A stretch of 64,000 nt of DNA from Siphonodentalium dalli (GCA_032622095.1 CP136063.1:181641956-181705955), one strand, 5' to 3'; numbered from the stretch's first letter, positions 1-36,755 are shown. Made by a program: numbers and translations. The notes: generated from the sequence alone by a model not told the origin.

Positions 1-228
1 CCCAGGGGGCCTTTGTTTTATTTGAGATCAAAAATCCAAGTGGGCTTAAACTCGGATATGACCCTTTGCAAACCAAAAATCCCAAGAAATCGGGACGGTA
101 AAACTGAAGAAAAAATAAAGTCGATCCAGCACAGAGTTTCGGGGAAATATATACAGTCTTCCAGATTAAATAAAGTTAAGTTATATAAGTTACTTTGAGA
201 AAGTATTTGTTTCATTTTTATGTGTATA

Positions 229-1565
229 TTAAAATATTACTTGTTGTCTTGTTTTATTGCCCAAAATTCCCAAGTGTCGTCGCTTCCAACGCCTAAGCCA
301 CCCATTTGACGCCTTGAAACCCTCGACGTGTATCTGGCCGGCGCACTCCCTGCCCTTCGTCTGTAGGGCAAAGTTGCTAACTGGCCTACCATGCAATCGT
401 TCTTCAATGAGCCACTCAAACACCATCGTGTCGACACGCTCCGATAATGGCTCAGCGCCGGTGTGGAGTGATCTCTTCTTTGAAGCTTGTGGTTTCGATG
501 AAAGTCTGTACTTATCGTAGTCGCGTTCCCATAGGCGTACCTATAATAAAATTAAATAAATTGAAAACAGTCCGGTATGGTACGTGTAGTTGTATAAGAC
601 TTAAATAAACAGAGAAAGATTTTTTTTTGTAATTAAATCATCACGCGCAGTTGGGCCTATGTGATTTATTGAATACGAGAAATAAATTGAAAACAGTCCA
701 GTATATATGTTTAGTTGTATGGGACTTTAAAAAATAGAGAAAGATTTTTCGAAAAATTAAGTTCTTATAAGTTGCAGTTATCTAGACAGATTTTTCGAAA
801 AATTAGTTTAATAAATAGAGAATTTAAAGGGGTACTGTACGCCAAATGTTGTTGTTGGTTTTTATAGTCTCCGAGTCGGAGAATAAGGTAACAATTTTTT
901 CATTATTTGAAAGTCTGTTGAGTACGAAGTAGTGTTACGGATGACAAATTTACCGGAATGCAAAAATACAAATTGTCGTTGTCGAGTAATTTGTGTACAG
1001 TTTTCAACCTAATGAAACAAATAAAAGTTATATTATATGCATAGTAGTCCCATATAATCATTTAAGTTATTGTATCGTCGCTAGTCAGTGAGTGGCTTGA
1101 GTGTTCTCCCCGTATCATCATAATATTTTAAGCGATCGTGTGTGCGATCGGTTTAACAAGCCAGTATCCCTCATTTATTTTATTTGATTACGTAAATTCG
1201 TAATTTAATTGACGCCATTTTATGGCTCCAGTCATAAATTCAATTTATATCAAATTATTAACTTTTAAATTATTAAATTTTAAGATAGCCTATTAACCTG
1301 AGCGTTTACAGAATACATCTTCGACTCAAATTAGTTATGTTTCTCTATATTATCGATATTAGATCGTTGTTGTCACCGGAAATTTAATGAAAATGGCGTA
1401 CAGTACCCCTTTAAGAGAAATATTTTTTTATAGATTTCTTACCTGCTTTCTGTCGACCCCAAATTGTTTAGTTGTCTTAGCTTGGTTGTTGCCATTGTTG
1501 TGATGCCAGTCGATAACCTTGATTTTCGTTTCGAGTGTATACCGCTGACGTAGTTTGGAAGACAT
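229..1565 (-). CDS. CENP-B/pogo-type HTH DNA-binding protein (two exons)
   Basis: Coding parts are 1565-1443 (41 codons, from an ATG) and 540-229 (103 codons plus stop). The join is a GT-AG intron in phase 0: donor AAGCAG|GTAAGA, acceptor TTATAG|GTACGC. Exon 1 reads like a Brinker/CENP-B N-terminal helix-turn-helix (RYTLETKIKVIDW, then GNNQAKTTKQFGVDRKQ). Exon 2 continues VRLWERDYDKY and, after a basic linker, gives a second CENP-B-type HTH ending FKASNGWLRRWKRRH. These two halves are the DNA-binding module of pogo/Tigger transposases and of host proteins derived from them. There is no DDE catalytic domain. A possible donor (CAACAA|GTAATA at about 237) near the stop means further exons could lie left of the window. 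No frameshift or internal stop breaks the two exons, which suggests a domesticated gene or a young transposon remnant. It lies antisense to, and upstream of, the first kinesin exon seen here, so it is probably inside a kinesin intron. Confidence 0.7.
551..750 (+). repeat. Two-copy direct repeat in the CENP-B-like intron
   Basis: A ~70-bp unit beginning AATAAATTGAAAACAGTCC occurs at about 555-625 and again at about 680-750, both ending in GAGAAAGATTTTT. The TTTTTCGAAAAATTA motif then repeats once more at 781-805. No coding signal is seen. Confidence 0.6.
828..1410. mobile_element. TTAA-flanked MITE in the intron of the CENP-B-like gene
   Basis: The ends are a 17-bp perfect inverted repeat, AGGGGTACTGTACGCCA at 828-844 and its complement at 1394-1410. 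Both sides carry TTAA (824-827 and 1411-1414), the target duplication used by piggyBac-like and a few other transposases. At 583 bp it holds no coding frame, so it is non-autonomous. It lies wholly within the intron. Confidence 0.75.
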
Positions 1566-2199
1566 GGTTGTGTTTGGCCACATGTCGGAACATACCGACA
1601 TACAAAGAATATGTTTTTACAGTACTGTTGTTGACATGTGCGCGATGCACGCACGTGATTCTTTGAAGTGATTGATGTTTACCGCGTTCTCAGATATACG
1701 CCGTTAGCGAGTGGGTTTGATGTCTGTCGACGTTTGGTTTCCCCCAGGAAGTATAATTGAATAAACAAATGAGATTTTAAGATTCACTTTATTTTATTTT
1801 ATTTATTATTACCACTTACCTACGAAGTATAACTTTCCATTTTTCGTGGCATTCTCGCCGTCACCGATCGTTTGTGAATATACTTCCCGTTATATTGGAA
1901 TTATTTATTTGGGAAGTATCATTAGCAAATAATTACTTACCACCGCTGAAATTTAACAAAATATGGTGTGGGCTTAAACACGAATATACCCCTGTGCATG
2001 GAATTTGGCCAAAATATATGGGTGGGCTTAAACACGGGCATGGGCCTTGAGCCGGGTCAGTACGGTATGCTGTTTTTCGGGTCCGTGACTATCCGCCCCC
2101 GAGACAACCCGCCCCCTTGCACTCCGAGACAACCCGCCCCCTAAAATTAATTAGCGGTAATTAGTGGCTAATTAGGAGGTGTGAGGGGATTATGAGATG

Positions 2200-3165
2200 T
2201 TTGTTTAAGGACTTTGCTAACCCAATTTTCCCCACATTTGATGGAGTCAAAATAAAGGTTTATGTTCACTTTTGTTAGTAATCACAGTAACCAAACACAT
2301 GAATGCAACATTTTAAGAGCATTATTAATGGTGGAATATGTTAGAAATAATAAATGTGAAATTTATAGAGGTTTTTAAAATCTATTTTTTCGAACCCAAA
2401 ATCAATAAACACAAAGTCCATATCAAAGAAAAAATTATGGCAATGTCTACCGAACACTGTGAAGAATGATGAACAATAAAATAATATTCATATTTATCAA
2501 GCATTCTTTGATAAAATTACTAAGAACCAGTTGTTTACAAATAATTGAGTAAGTTACCTGACATCGCTTGTAGTGAGCTGGAAGTTAAATGTTAATATCT
2601 GTGGACAGTGGTGTGTTGTGAATCTCTTGGTCACAAAAGAAATGTTTAATCCCCAATCTGGTGTACCCCATAGCCCAGAAACTAGGTCAGCAATCATCCT
2701 GAGTCAGGATAAAGTACAGCACTGGCTGGTCATAATCCCTGCAGTCTTGAGTGAACATTATCTTGACCCATCAAATTCAGTTCCCAAATACCTTTGCTTA
2801 GCAATGAAATCTACAATTTGTAAACAACTGCTTCCAAGCCAAAAATCTTAATAAAACTGAAGAAATGTGAGTATATCTTTATTGTTCATCATTCTTCACG
2901 GTGTTCAGTACACATACCCATATTGTTTTCTTAGATATGACCTTTGTGTTTGTTGATTTTGGGTTCGAAAAAATAAATTTTAAAAACTTCTATAAATTTC
3001 ACATTTTGAATTTCTAACATAATTTACCATTAATTATACTCTTAAAATGTAGCATCCATGGGTTTGGTTATTGTGATTAGTAATAAAAGTGAACATAAAC
3101 CTTTATTTTGAACAACATTAAATTTGGGGAAAATTGGGTTAGCAAAGTCCTTAACGAAACTGGGT
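2200..3165. repeat. Inverted repeat (arms ~290 bp) inside the MULE
   Basis: The segment at about 2203-2490 recurs inverted at about 2875-3160, separated by ~390 bp. Matching landmarks are TTAAGGACTTTGCTAACCCA against TGGGTTAGCAAAGTCCTTAA, and GAAGAATGATGAACAATAA against its complement near 2880-2900. The arms are imperfect. The loop (2490-2875) has an open frame of 92 codons that I do not recognise. Confidence 0.65.
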
Positions 3166-5388
3166 TGTTCTTTATAGATTTTTATTTGATGTAACAACAC
3201 AGACAACAATAAATACACATGTAATATAATATAACTTATGAACACAAAAATGCATCAGAGCCATTCTCAGATAACAGGGACCAAAACGGGTTTTACCTGT
3301 CGCACACCACTTTCAACACAAAAACTACCATTTTCGTGTTCAAAAATGTTCCTCTCCGGTTGAAACGAACCAGTTGTGATTTATTTTAAACAATGTGGAT
3401 ACAACGCCATGATAATTTTGACACCCTGAAGCGATATATATATACCCCATATCCAACCAAAAGAGCCTGTCGCAAGCTCGGTTGGAATAATTTATTTAAT
3501 CCTACAACTCACAAAAATGGCTACATTGGACTTGTATTGAGTTTGTCGACGTATCTGTAGTCGTGACAATGTTAGAACGTCGTTGGTGGCACAAATTTAG
3601 CAGGAACGGTATATTTTACACCACGATATGTTGTTGTCGCAAATCGTCGCGACAGATACGTTACCAAGTCAAAAGTTTCGCCTTGTCAATAAGTAAAATG
3701 TGTATCAGCTTTGCAAGTTGTGTCCATACATCCGTCTCATGGATGTCATTGAGTATATAATATCGAAAACTTGCTCGACAATTTGTGCAAGAAATGCTAG
3801 CGATACATAGCCTCGGCCCACGGAGTGGTACGTTACTTTTCGACATATATACGTTACCAACATTTACTGCCATATCTCAATAAACGTCTTAAACCTTGCC
3901 GATTGGTATTTTCTATCATATAACAGGTTCGGCTGGGATCATTTAACAATATAGTTTGGAAGCTTTTAGTATTCACCAATAGCCACAGCTGCTAAAAACG
4001 TTTCGGTTCGACATATACGTTACCGCGACAGATACGTTACCGATTATGCAATCGTGTTCGTAAGCCGATGAAAACATCAATACGACTGTTTGGATTGTTT
4101 TAATTGACACAGTTAAATGTTCTATTGTTATTATTATAGGTCCTTACTCCTTAGGGTATATAATGCCACAGAAATATACAATTAGGCCTACGTGGTCTTA
4201 AAAAATTGCGTAGGCCCCAATGGGGCGGGGGTGGGGTCCGACAAAAATTTGCATACACTTGTTCGTAGGCCCAATGGGGTTAGTGGAGTAGATTAAGTCA
4301 AATTTTCAAGGTAATTGTTCAAATTGTGACTAAAGCATGAAACTTTGCACATATGTATATATTCACATACTTATTTATATTAGATATGGGGCCACGCTGA
4401 AATTTCACTTTAACCCCTCTTTTAAGGGGTTTTCCTTATTTACAGAGCGTTTCGTGATTATATAATTTATTAAATGTCGCAATTAATCTTACCATGAAAT
4501 ATGCGATTTAAAATTAGGCATATTCAGTAAGTATGATTCTGACAGATATAATGCCACATTTTTAGGGTAAAATTGGAACTCCCCGTCCAAGATGGCCATC
4601 AAAATGGCAGCTGAAAGAGTAAATTTGACATTTTTTTCACTAATATCTTCTAGATCAGGTTCTGCTTTATGGAACTGGTTCGGAAATGTGACTTTATTTG
4701 GTATTGTCTGTGTTAAGTTATCATTCTAGCAATGAAATATGCCATTCGTGTGATCCCAGTCCCTTCCAATCCCCCAATAATTCGATTATACAGAACTCGG
4801 TATGAAATTTCACGAAAAATCACCATTAGGATTCTAGTCATATTTTAACAAGAAATTGACAGAACTGTGGGAACTAAGCGAGGCATACAATTACTTATGA
4901 ATATTTGAACTCAATGGAACAAAAATTGTCACTTTGTCTGAAAATGGCTGCCAAAATGGCAGCCAAAACCTGGAAATGGTAAATATTGCCCCATCATGCC
5001 ATGTAATCGCTTACAAGTTGTGATTGGCGAATACAATTGGCTATGCTGTCTTATGTTAACATTTATGATGCACATTGGTTAAGTGTTACTAATGTAACCA
5101 CTGACATTACGAGAATTATTGGATTTTTTATCACAAATTTGACACAAATCAATATCGACAAAAAATTACTATTCTGGTTTGGAAATTTATTCAAGTAAAT
5201 GGAACTATCTTTGGTATAAAAGATGTTTATTGTTTTTGATATGTCTTACTAAATGCGTCACACTAATGTGTTTTTATACAAAATTACTCAAGATGGCTTC
5301 CAAAATGGCAACCACATTTGATAAAAAAAAGGAGTTTTTTTTTACATATATCCAGAGCAGTATTCTCTGTTTCAAAGAGTTAGCAAAC

Positions 5389-5475
5389 AATTGTAAAACT
5401 TAGTGATTAACCATGTTTCTTAATCTACTTAGTCAGTAGATTAAGAAACATGGTTAATCACTAAGTTTTACAATT
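5389..5475. repeat. Perfect 41-bp hairpin
   Basis: Arms at 5389-5429 and 5435-5475 are fully complementary, with a 5-base loop (TAGTC). The outer ends read AATTGTAAAAC and GTTTTACAATT. It lies in the loop of the 3.5-kb foldback, just left of the minisatellite. Confidence 0.85.
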
Positions 5476-5573
5476 TTTACATGTTTCATTCTCGTTGTCC
5501 CTGTACATGTACCTTCTGGGCATGACAAATTCATTTTAAATGATGCACTGTAATATGGAATTTTGCTACTATA

Positions 5574-6405
5574 TAGGTATACAAGGGGTGACTGTATGGT
5601 CATGTGGGTATATGGTCATGGGTGCGAAGAAAATGTATACAGGAGTGACTATGGCCAATGGTGAGGTACTGTGCGCGGTATTGCTATATCTAGAAGGTAT
5701 GTATGGTCAATGGTGAGGTGTCGATGTATACCTGGAGTGATTATATGATAGGCATTGGTGGGGTGTGTATGTACATTGTATATATTTATTGGCTATATGG
5801 GTGTGGTCAATATTTACACAGGGTGTGATCGTATGGCCAATGGTGAGGTGAAGTTGGTAAACAAGGAGTGATTGTATGACCACAAATGTTGTGTATGTGT
5901 ATGCTACGAGTGCTGAATTGTCTTGAGTGGGGAGTATATTAAAGCCTGGAGTGTGTGAATGGCCATGTGTGCGGGGCATTTGTATATATATACAAGGGCT
6001 GTATGACCATTGACGATGTGTATATGCATACCGGGAGTTACTCTATGGTTATGGTTGCAGTGTATATGTATATATTGACTCATTCTTGAATGGATATATG
6101 GCCATAAATGTGGCAAATATATATACAGGGAGTTATTGTATAGCCAATGATGAGGCGAATATGTATACAAGTGATTGTATGATCACGATTGAACGACTGT
6201 ATAGTCATGAGTGAAGTGTAGGAGTATACCTGGTGTACGCGAATGGTTGACTCATGGCTGTATAGTCATGTGTGTGGTTTACGGGTAAACCCAAGTGTCC
6301 TTGTATGGTCGTGGGTGAGGTGTATGTGTATAAAGCGAGTGGCTGCATGGTCATTTGTGTGGTGTTTATGTATATATAACATGATTGTATGGTCAGGGGA
6401 GAGTA
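5574..6405 (+). repeat. Diverged minisatellite (TGTATGGTCATGGGTGAGGTG)
   Basis: About 14 diverged units of roughly 55-60 bp run through this stretch. Each contains GTATGGTCATGGGTGAGG or GGCCAATGGTGAGGTG, followed by GTATATGTATACAGGGAGTG. Long frames of histidine- and tyrosine-rich peptide on the minus strand here are a by-product of the repeat, not genes. Confidence 0.7.
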
Positions 6406-8834
6406 GTGCAGTTGGACCTTTGGTGGCTATCACTTTCCATAATAATAATGTTAATCGATTGGGATGTAATTTCAGAGAGTTCTTCACCTTGGTGGCCTTT
6501 TATATGCACAATGGAGGAATCTGTTTTCCTGACATTAGTAAATCAATCTTGATGCCAAGGACTCAGAATTTGATGTTATTAAGCAGTTTTTTACTCATAT
6601 CTTTGTTTGACTTTCTAAAAGGTCATCTGGTCCACCCGCCAGTGTTTTAAGTTGGCTATTTCTCTGTCATTCTAGAGTAATAGGTGTTGAGACACCTATC
6701 CTGATAGACGTGTTACCTGGTCTGACATCCACTTACCTATAATGGTTGCACATGTTATTGGGCCAGAGTAGCCACATAATTATGCCAGTTCAGTTTCAGA
6801 GTTCTGCTCATTTGAAAATATCATTTTTTCTACCAAATTTCGTGGACATTTTGAAAGCCAGCTTGAGCATATTTTTCGAAAAACACTTCAGTGTTAAGCA
6901 TTTAAGACGGATCAAAACAATAAACACAAAAGATAGTTCCATTTTACTTGGTTTTTTTTCCGGATTTCGAGAGAAAATTTCAATAAGTTTGGTAATGTAA
7001 TATTAATACTTATCCAAGATGCATCATAAATGTTAATATTCAATGTATATATGACATAACAGCCTATTTTATTCATCATCCACAACTTTCAAGCGATTGC
7101 GTGGCATGACGGGACAATATTTACCATTTTCCATATTTTAGCCGTCATTTGACAGCCATTGTTAGCCAAAGTGACAATTTTGGTTCCATTGAGTTGAAAT
7201 TTTCATAAGTAATGGTAAGCCTCACTTATTTTGCACAGTTCTGCTCATTTCTTGTTGAAATATGACTAGAATCCCAATGGCGATTTTTGGTGAAATTTCA
7301 TACCGCGTTCTGTAAAATCAAATTATTGAGGGATTGGAAGGGGCTGGGGTCCAACGAATGTCATATTTCATTGCTCCAGTGACAATTAACATGAACAATA
7401 CAAAATAAAGTCACATTTCCGAACCAGTTCAATTCAGAAGAGACTCGTCTGGAAGATATCAGTGAACAAACGTCAAATGTTCCACTTACGGCTGCCATTT
7501 TGACAGTCATCTTGAACAGGGAGTTCCAATTTCGCCCTAAAAATGTGCCGTTATATCGTGCTGAGTCATTCTTACTGTATATGCCTAATTTCAAAGCGCA
7601 GATTCCATGGTAAGATTAATTGTGACATTTATTAAATTATATAACCACGAAACGCTCTTTAAAAAGAGGGGTTAAAGTGAAATTTCAGCGTGAATCCATA
7701 TCTAATATCAATTGGTATTTCAACATGTATAAATGTGCAAAATTTCATGCTTTAGTCACGAAGTGAACAATTCTTTTACTAATCTACTCCACTAGGTGGG
7801 TGTCCCGCGGAAGGACCTTTTGAAATACCGGTATTTAGAAATATTATGTTGTTCTATACAGGCCTATAACTATTTGGAAACTTACTATTAGGTCGATAAT
7901 CAGACTTTTTGCAAACTATTCAATATTCAATATATCAGTGAAGATTTATAATATATAATATATTGATCTATCTGTTGCTTTTGCATCCAATACAAGCTAT
8001 TTTGTTACAAATATGTACCAAAGGAAGCAAACATACTGTGGCATATTCAATTATTCATGTAGTACAATTCCAGTTTTGAAACTGAGAAAATATAATTTTA
8101 TGTTATATAGCGACAGATACGTTACCTAAAACTTGGCTGATGTACCAACGCATATCTTGGGAAAAAATACTGCTATTTCAGATAATTTTGGTTCTTTGTA
8201 ATCCCCAGTGTGTGGAGTCCACGACGCTCATAATAATGTAGGTCACACGAACTGTGTGTTATGTTTTCCTGAAATGGTTGAAAATAAGTCACGATTCGCG
8301 TAGAACACGAGAGTATATATGGTCCATAAATAAAAAGTATTCCATACCAGATATGATTTTTCAGTCAATATATGCAACTTGTGGGCTGATATGAGCATTA
8401 CATCTTATTGTGCATAGCAGAAATCCTCTTAGATCGAAAAACCGATGTTATCTCGAATGATGCTGTGGTAACGTATCTGTCGCACACTGAAAATGCGGGT
8501 ACCATCTTCATGGAGTCATATTTTATAGGAATATATCATCGATATGTTAACCACTTCTGTTAAATGTAAAATGGATACCCAACTTCACAAATAAATAATG
8601 TTGACAACTGTTTACGAACATTTTAATTTTTCGATTTTTTTGTTGTTGCTTTGGTCCCGGTTACCTGAGAATGGCCCATCAACGATAATATGTTTATTTA
8701 TTACGAAGTTTAATGAACGAAATTTAAAAACGGAATGAAGTATATATATGCTAATATGAATATGAACGAAGATTAAAAACAAAATTTAATAAGTTTAACA
8801 AACGAACAAATGCAATGATTAATTTGGGGCTGCT

Positions 8835-9085
8835 GTAATCCTGTTTCGTTCGACGAGACATCAAGGCGAAGACTAGTGGGAATTGCTTCCCTTTGCCGTC
8901 TTTCTGTATAAATGCGTTGATGGACATCAGCTGGCCTCGCAGAGTGGCTGTTTTAACGGTGCTCCCACAATCTTGAATGTACCATCGATAAACCATATGC
9001 GTGCGCCACACACATCACAATCAACGGCATGTTGCTTTGGTCGCACCTCCAAATCGCAGAATGAAGATAACCCATAGTGGCCTAC
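8835..9085 (-). pseudogene. MULE transposase fragment, frameshifted
   Basis: On the minus strand one frame gives CDVCGARIWFIDGTFKIV then GAPLKQ. This is the 'DGTFK' catalytic-aspartate region of MULE-type DDE transposases. A second frame then continues QLMSINAFIQKDGKGKQFP, then LVFALMSRRTKQDY, the next block of the same domain. The switch of frame falls at about 8925-8960, so the copy is broken. Only about 80 residues remain of a protein normally several hundred long. It lies near the right end of the 2079-9521 element, which has MULE-like ends, and probably belonged to it. Confidence 0.65.
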
Positions 9086-9530
9086 TCTAGATTTAATATA
9101 GGGGCCTACCCAGTTCCGCCGGCATCATTCAAAGGCTGTTTGTATACTCACCTCCAGTTAACATCAGTGAGATGAATCCCGATCACTAAGTGTTGTGATA
9201 ACACACTGTGATAATGAACCATTTGCATCAAATGTTTGTTTTGAAAGCACCCCTTTTTGTTAGTTTTCACTTACCTTAAGTGCCGTTCAGAAACTGTTGT
9301 CAAAACATCGTGTCATACTTTACTCCAGTCCACGCATTGACATAATTAATGAATAAACACATGTTTTGTTGGTCAGAATCTTTAATAATATATCATCAAA
9401 GAACATAAAAGAACATAATCACTATTAACATTTCTGGACAACCCGCCCTTATTTATCGGGACAACCCGCCCCGAAAATAGCAGAGGGGCGGGTTGTCTCG
9501 GGGGCGGTTAGTCCCGTTCCCCTGTTTTTC

Positions 9531-10345
9531 ATCTGTGACTGCCCCATTGCCATTTCTATGACATGAGTAACATTTTAGTGACCAGCTCACATAAAACCAC
9601 AAATAAATGTAATCCAATATCACAATTGCGACAATAAACGGGTTTATTCCATAGAAAACATGATTGTTCTGAAAACCACATCACTTGTAATGAAAGCAGT
9701 AATTTATTGTGAAATAAAGACATTTCCACAGTGTTTACATATTATAAAAAGTATGCGAACTCAATTGACCTCACGATGACATCGGCATATTCCCGGGGAA
9801 AATATTCTAGCAATAGTAAACATCAACGAAACCATGTGGTCATAAATTGAATTAATTATATCACTTGTACATTGTAATTTGTAATTTAAAAATCCCATAT
9901 ACATCGCGAGACGTTCCGTGTAAGAAAAGTTTAACTAATAAGTAATATACAGTTAAAATAAACACATAGTAGTGGTGGGATTTTGGGATAAAACAACACC
10001 ACATATTGTCTGCGATCTGGATTGTTTATGAGTGACTTTGGGTATACTGGATTGTTGGCATAGAAGCCGAACTTAGCCGAGTACATTACGGAACACTTCT
10101 GCTTTCAGTTAAAACACAAACAAACTGATGTTAGTCCTAATACACTGGAATATTCCATGTGTAATTTAACATGAAAGTTAGATTATTATACACCATTATG
10201 ACCATAAGAGTCACTCTTTCCGATATATATAGCATCAGGTGTTGATTTGTTAGGTAAAATCAAGTAAATTAGACTAGAATTCCTGCCTCCAACCCTGGGC
10301 GTAACTCATGTCATAGGCTTGGAAATGGGGCAGTCTCGAACGAAA
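9531..10345. mobile_element. Possible ~0.8-kb TIR element
   Basis: GACTGCCCCATTGCCATTTC and then TATGACATGAGTAAC near 9536-9571 face a complementary block near 10302-10345 (GTAACTCATGTCATAGGC, GGAAATGGGGCAGTC). No target duplication was established. The interior is AT-rich with no coding frame. Confidence 0.45.
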
Positions 10346-10844
10346 AGCAACATTTCATTATACGAATATCCTAGCTGGTTTTTGTACAAGCAGACTTGGT
10401 CTAGGTAACCGTATGTTCATCTTCATTGTAATACAATGCACCAAAAAAACAAAAAACTTTTTATCGGAATTTAATACAGGCTGTGAAGAGAGATCTCTTT
10501 TTCCAGTGTATCAAATCTCTTGGTTCATTTCATGGTGTTATGAGGAACAGCATCCAAACAATTTCCTGTTAATTGATCTGAAGTAAACAACTTGTGGTTG
10601 CACTCAAACATTCGAACATTTCGCCCATCTGCAGAGCACACGGACATGTCCATAAAGGGGGGTTTGGAGAGTGTGTCCTCTGTTTTGATTCTATTGTGTG
10701 GAAGACATTCAGAACAGCAATATGCATCTTCTTTATCAATTCAAAGGTTCTGTTATACTCTGTGTTGAATTTAAATACCTTAAGGACATAGTAATTTATA
10801 AGCTGGTTTACGAATATCAGTGAAAAGAACTATTTAAAAAACCC

Positions 10845-10965
10845 AGCCATGTCTTGACATACTAATCGGAGGAGGGGGGGGGGGGGGTTATAAACCCAGC
10901 CATGTCTTGACATACTAATCGGAGGGGGGGGGGGTTATAAACCCAGGCATGTCTTGACATTCTGA
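10845..10965 (+). repeat. Three-copy repeat with G-runs
   Basis: AACCCAGCCATGTCTTGACA plus ACTAATCGGAGG and a long G-run appears twice. A third copy starts AACCCAGGCATGTCTTGACA. The G-runs (about 14 and 11) are typical slippage sites. Confidence 0.8.
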
Positions 10966-11254
10966 TTGGCAAATATTAGACATATCCTGGTGAACGCAAT
11001 GGGAGACCCGCATATATAAGAGAATGCACTGGCACAGGATCTTTAATGCTGCACAAGTGCTGCTCCCATAATAAAATGGTTAATATCTCAAGACTTATTA
11101 TTATTCTCATTTTCTCTTGCTATCATAACTGATAGAATGGTTTGGTCTGAAATTATTTCTTCCATTTTTGGTACAAAATGTTGTTGGCGGGTTCGTAAAC
11201 CAACTATTTAAATTGGTGTATCCTAAGTGAAATTTAAATAATTTATATGGTTCA

Positions 11255-11345
11255 ATTATGATTATGATAATGATGATGGTGAGAGAACAATGATGATGAT
11301 GACGATGAAGATGGTGATGAGGAGGATAATGATGATGATAATAAC
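11255..11345 (+). repeat. GAT/GATGAT microsatellite
   Basis: Imperfect GAT/GAA/GGT triplets. Simple-sequence DNA within non-coding sequence. Confidence 0.8.
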
Positions 11346-11569
11346 ATTGATGGTGATTATATTTACGCTGGTAATCCTACAGCATTTTATATGTAAATAG
11401 TGTAAATATTTTTGTCAACTCTAACGAGTATTAATTCACGATTGAGTTCATTAAAGCATTCAAGTTACTTTCCATCAGCAAGTATCCAGTTTATTAAAAT
11501 GTTTATCTAAAATATGCACACTTCAATAATTGACTTCATGTCCTCACTGTCTGTTTTAACCATGTGTAG

Positions 11570-36651
<25,082 letters not shown>

Positions 36652-36755
36652 GATATTGGATTTTAAAGAACAAATCTATTGATAGAATTGCCGATTCCGA
36701 TGGAGTCTGGATTCAAGTTTTTTTCTCAGTCAGAAAATGATTCATGAGACTGCAG

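Larger units (their letters stand above)
35..2048. repeat. Direct repeats (TGGGCTTAAAC) bracketing the CENP-B-like gene
   Basis: TGGGCTTAAACTCGGATATG occurs near 42-61. Close copies with TGGGCTTAAACACG lie at about 1970-1990 and 2027-2045. They flank the two-exon HTH gene, so they may be terminal or subterminal repeats of an element carrying that gene. The outer ends could not be fixed because one side reaches the window edge. Bases 1566-2069 otherwise show no gene. Confidence 0.35.
4281..7794. mobile_element. 3.5-kb foldback element (arms ~0.8 kb)
   Basis: The left end TAGTGGAGTAGATTA is inverted at the right end (TAATCTACTCCACTA, ending at 7794). The arms, about 4281-5100 and 7015-7794, match at many points, for example the CACTTTAACCCCTCTTTT block near 4410 and its complement near 7670. 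Both arms carry 'AAGATGGC' and 'AAAATGGCAGC' phrases. The loop holds a perfect hairpin and a minisatellite. No transposase is evident. Confidence 0.65.
3651..8481. repeat. Recurring GACAGATACGTTACC motif
   Basis: Exact copies lie at 3651-3665, 4027-4041 and 8112-8126, with an exact inverted copy at 8467-8481. Variants with GACATATACGTTACC lie at about 3842-3858 and 4010-4024. All fall within the two end zones of the 3258-8677 element and flank its central foldback. They could be transposase binding sites; this is an inference from position only. Confidence 0.6.
3258..8677. mobile_element. 5.4-kb TIR element nested in the MULE
   Basis: The left end GAGCCATTCTCAGATAACAG faces the right end, whose complement reads GGGCCATTCTCAGGTAACCG. 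Both continue into GGGACCAAA. ATCA on each side (3254-3257 and 8678-8681) may be a 4-bp target duplication. No transposase frame is seen inside. Subterminal GACAGATACGTTACC motifs occur at both ends. The superfamily is not assigned. Confidence 0.6.
2079..9521. mobile_element. MULE-type DNA transposon, 7.4 kb, with nested insertions
   Basis: The left end GGGTCCGTGACTATCCGCC pairs with the right end, whose complement is GGGAACGGGACTAACCGCC. The repeat continues inward through CCCGAGACAACCCGCCCC on both sides. A 9-bp direct repeat CTGTTTTTC flanks it (2070-2078 and 9522-9530), and 9 bp is the usual Mutator-like target duplication. A MULE-like transposase fragment inside (8835-9085) agrees. A second GACAACCCGCCC box lies subterminally at each end. 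The interior is filled by at least one other element (3258-8677), so the transposase gene is broken and most of its length missing. Confidence 0.75.
10346..11569. other. Non-coding stretch before the first kinesin exon seen
   Basis: It holds a three-copy ~60-bp repeat with poly-G runs (10845-10965; AACCCAGCCATGTCTTGACA), a truncated family D MITE (about 10990-11083) and a GAT-rich microsatellite (11255-11345). I looked for an upstream kinesin motor exon here and saw none. Confidence 0.55.

Noticed and set aside
1439-1654. Minus-strand frame MRASRTCQQQYCKN... as the first exon of the HTH gene
   Set aside because: A different frame, starting at the ATG at 1565, gives the conserved HTH helix and splices in phase.
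5707-6170. Two overlapping His/Tyr-rich minus-strand frames
   Set aside because: Composition follows the minisatellite unit; no start context or conservation signal.
8883-9077. 64-codon plus-strand frame opposite the MULE fragment
   Set aside because: The recognisable DGTFK motif is on the minus strand; this is its shadow.
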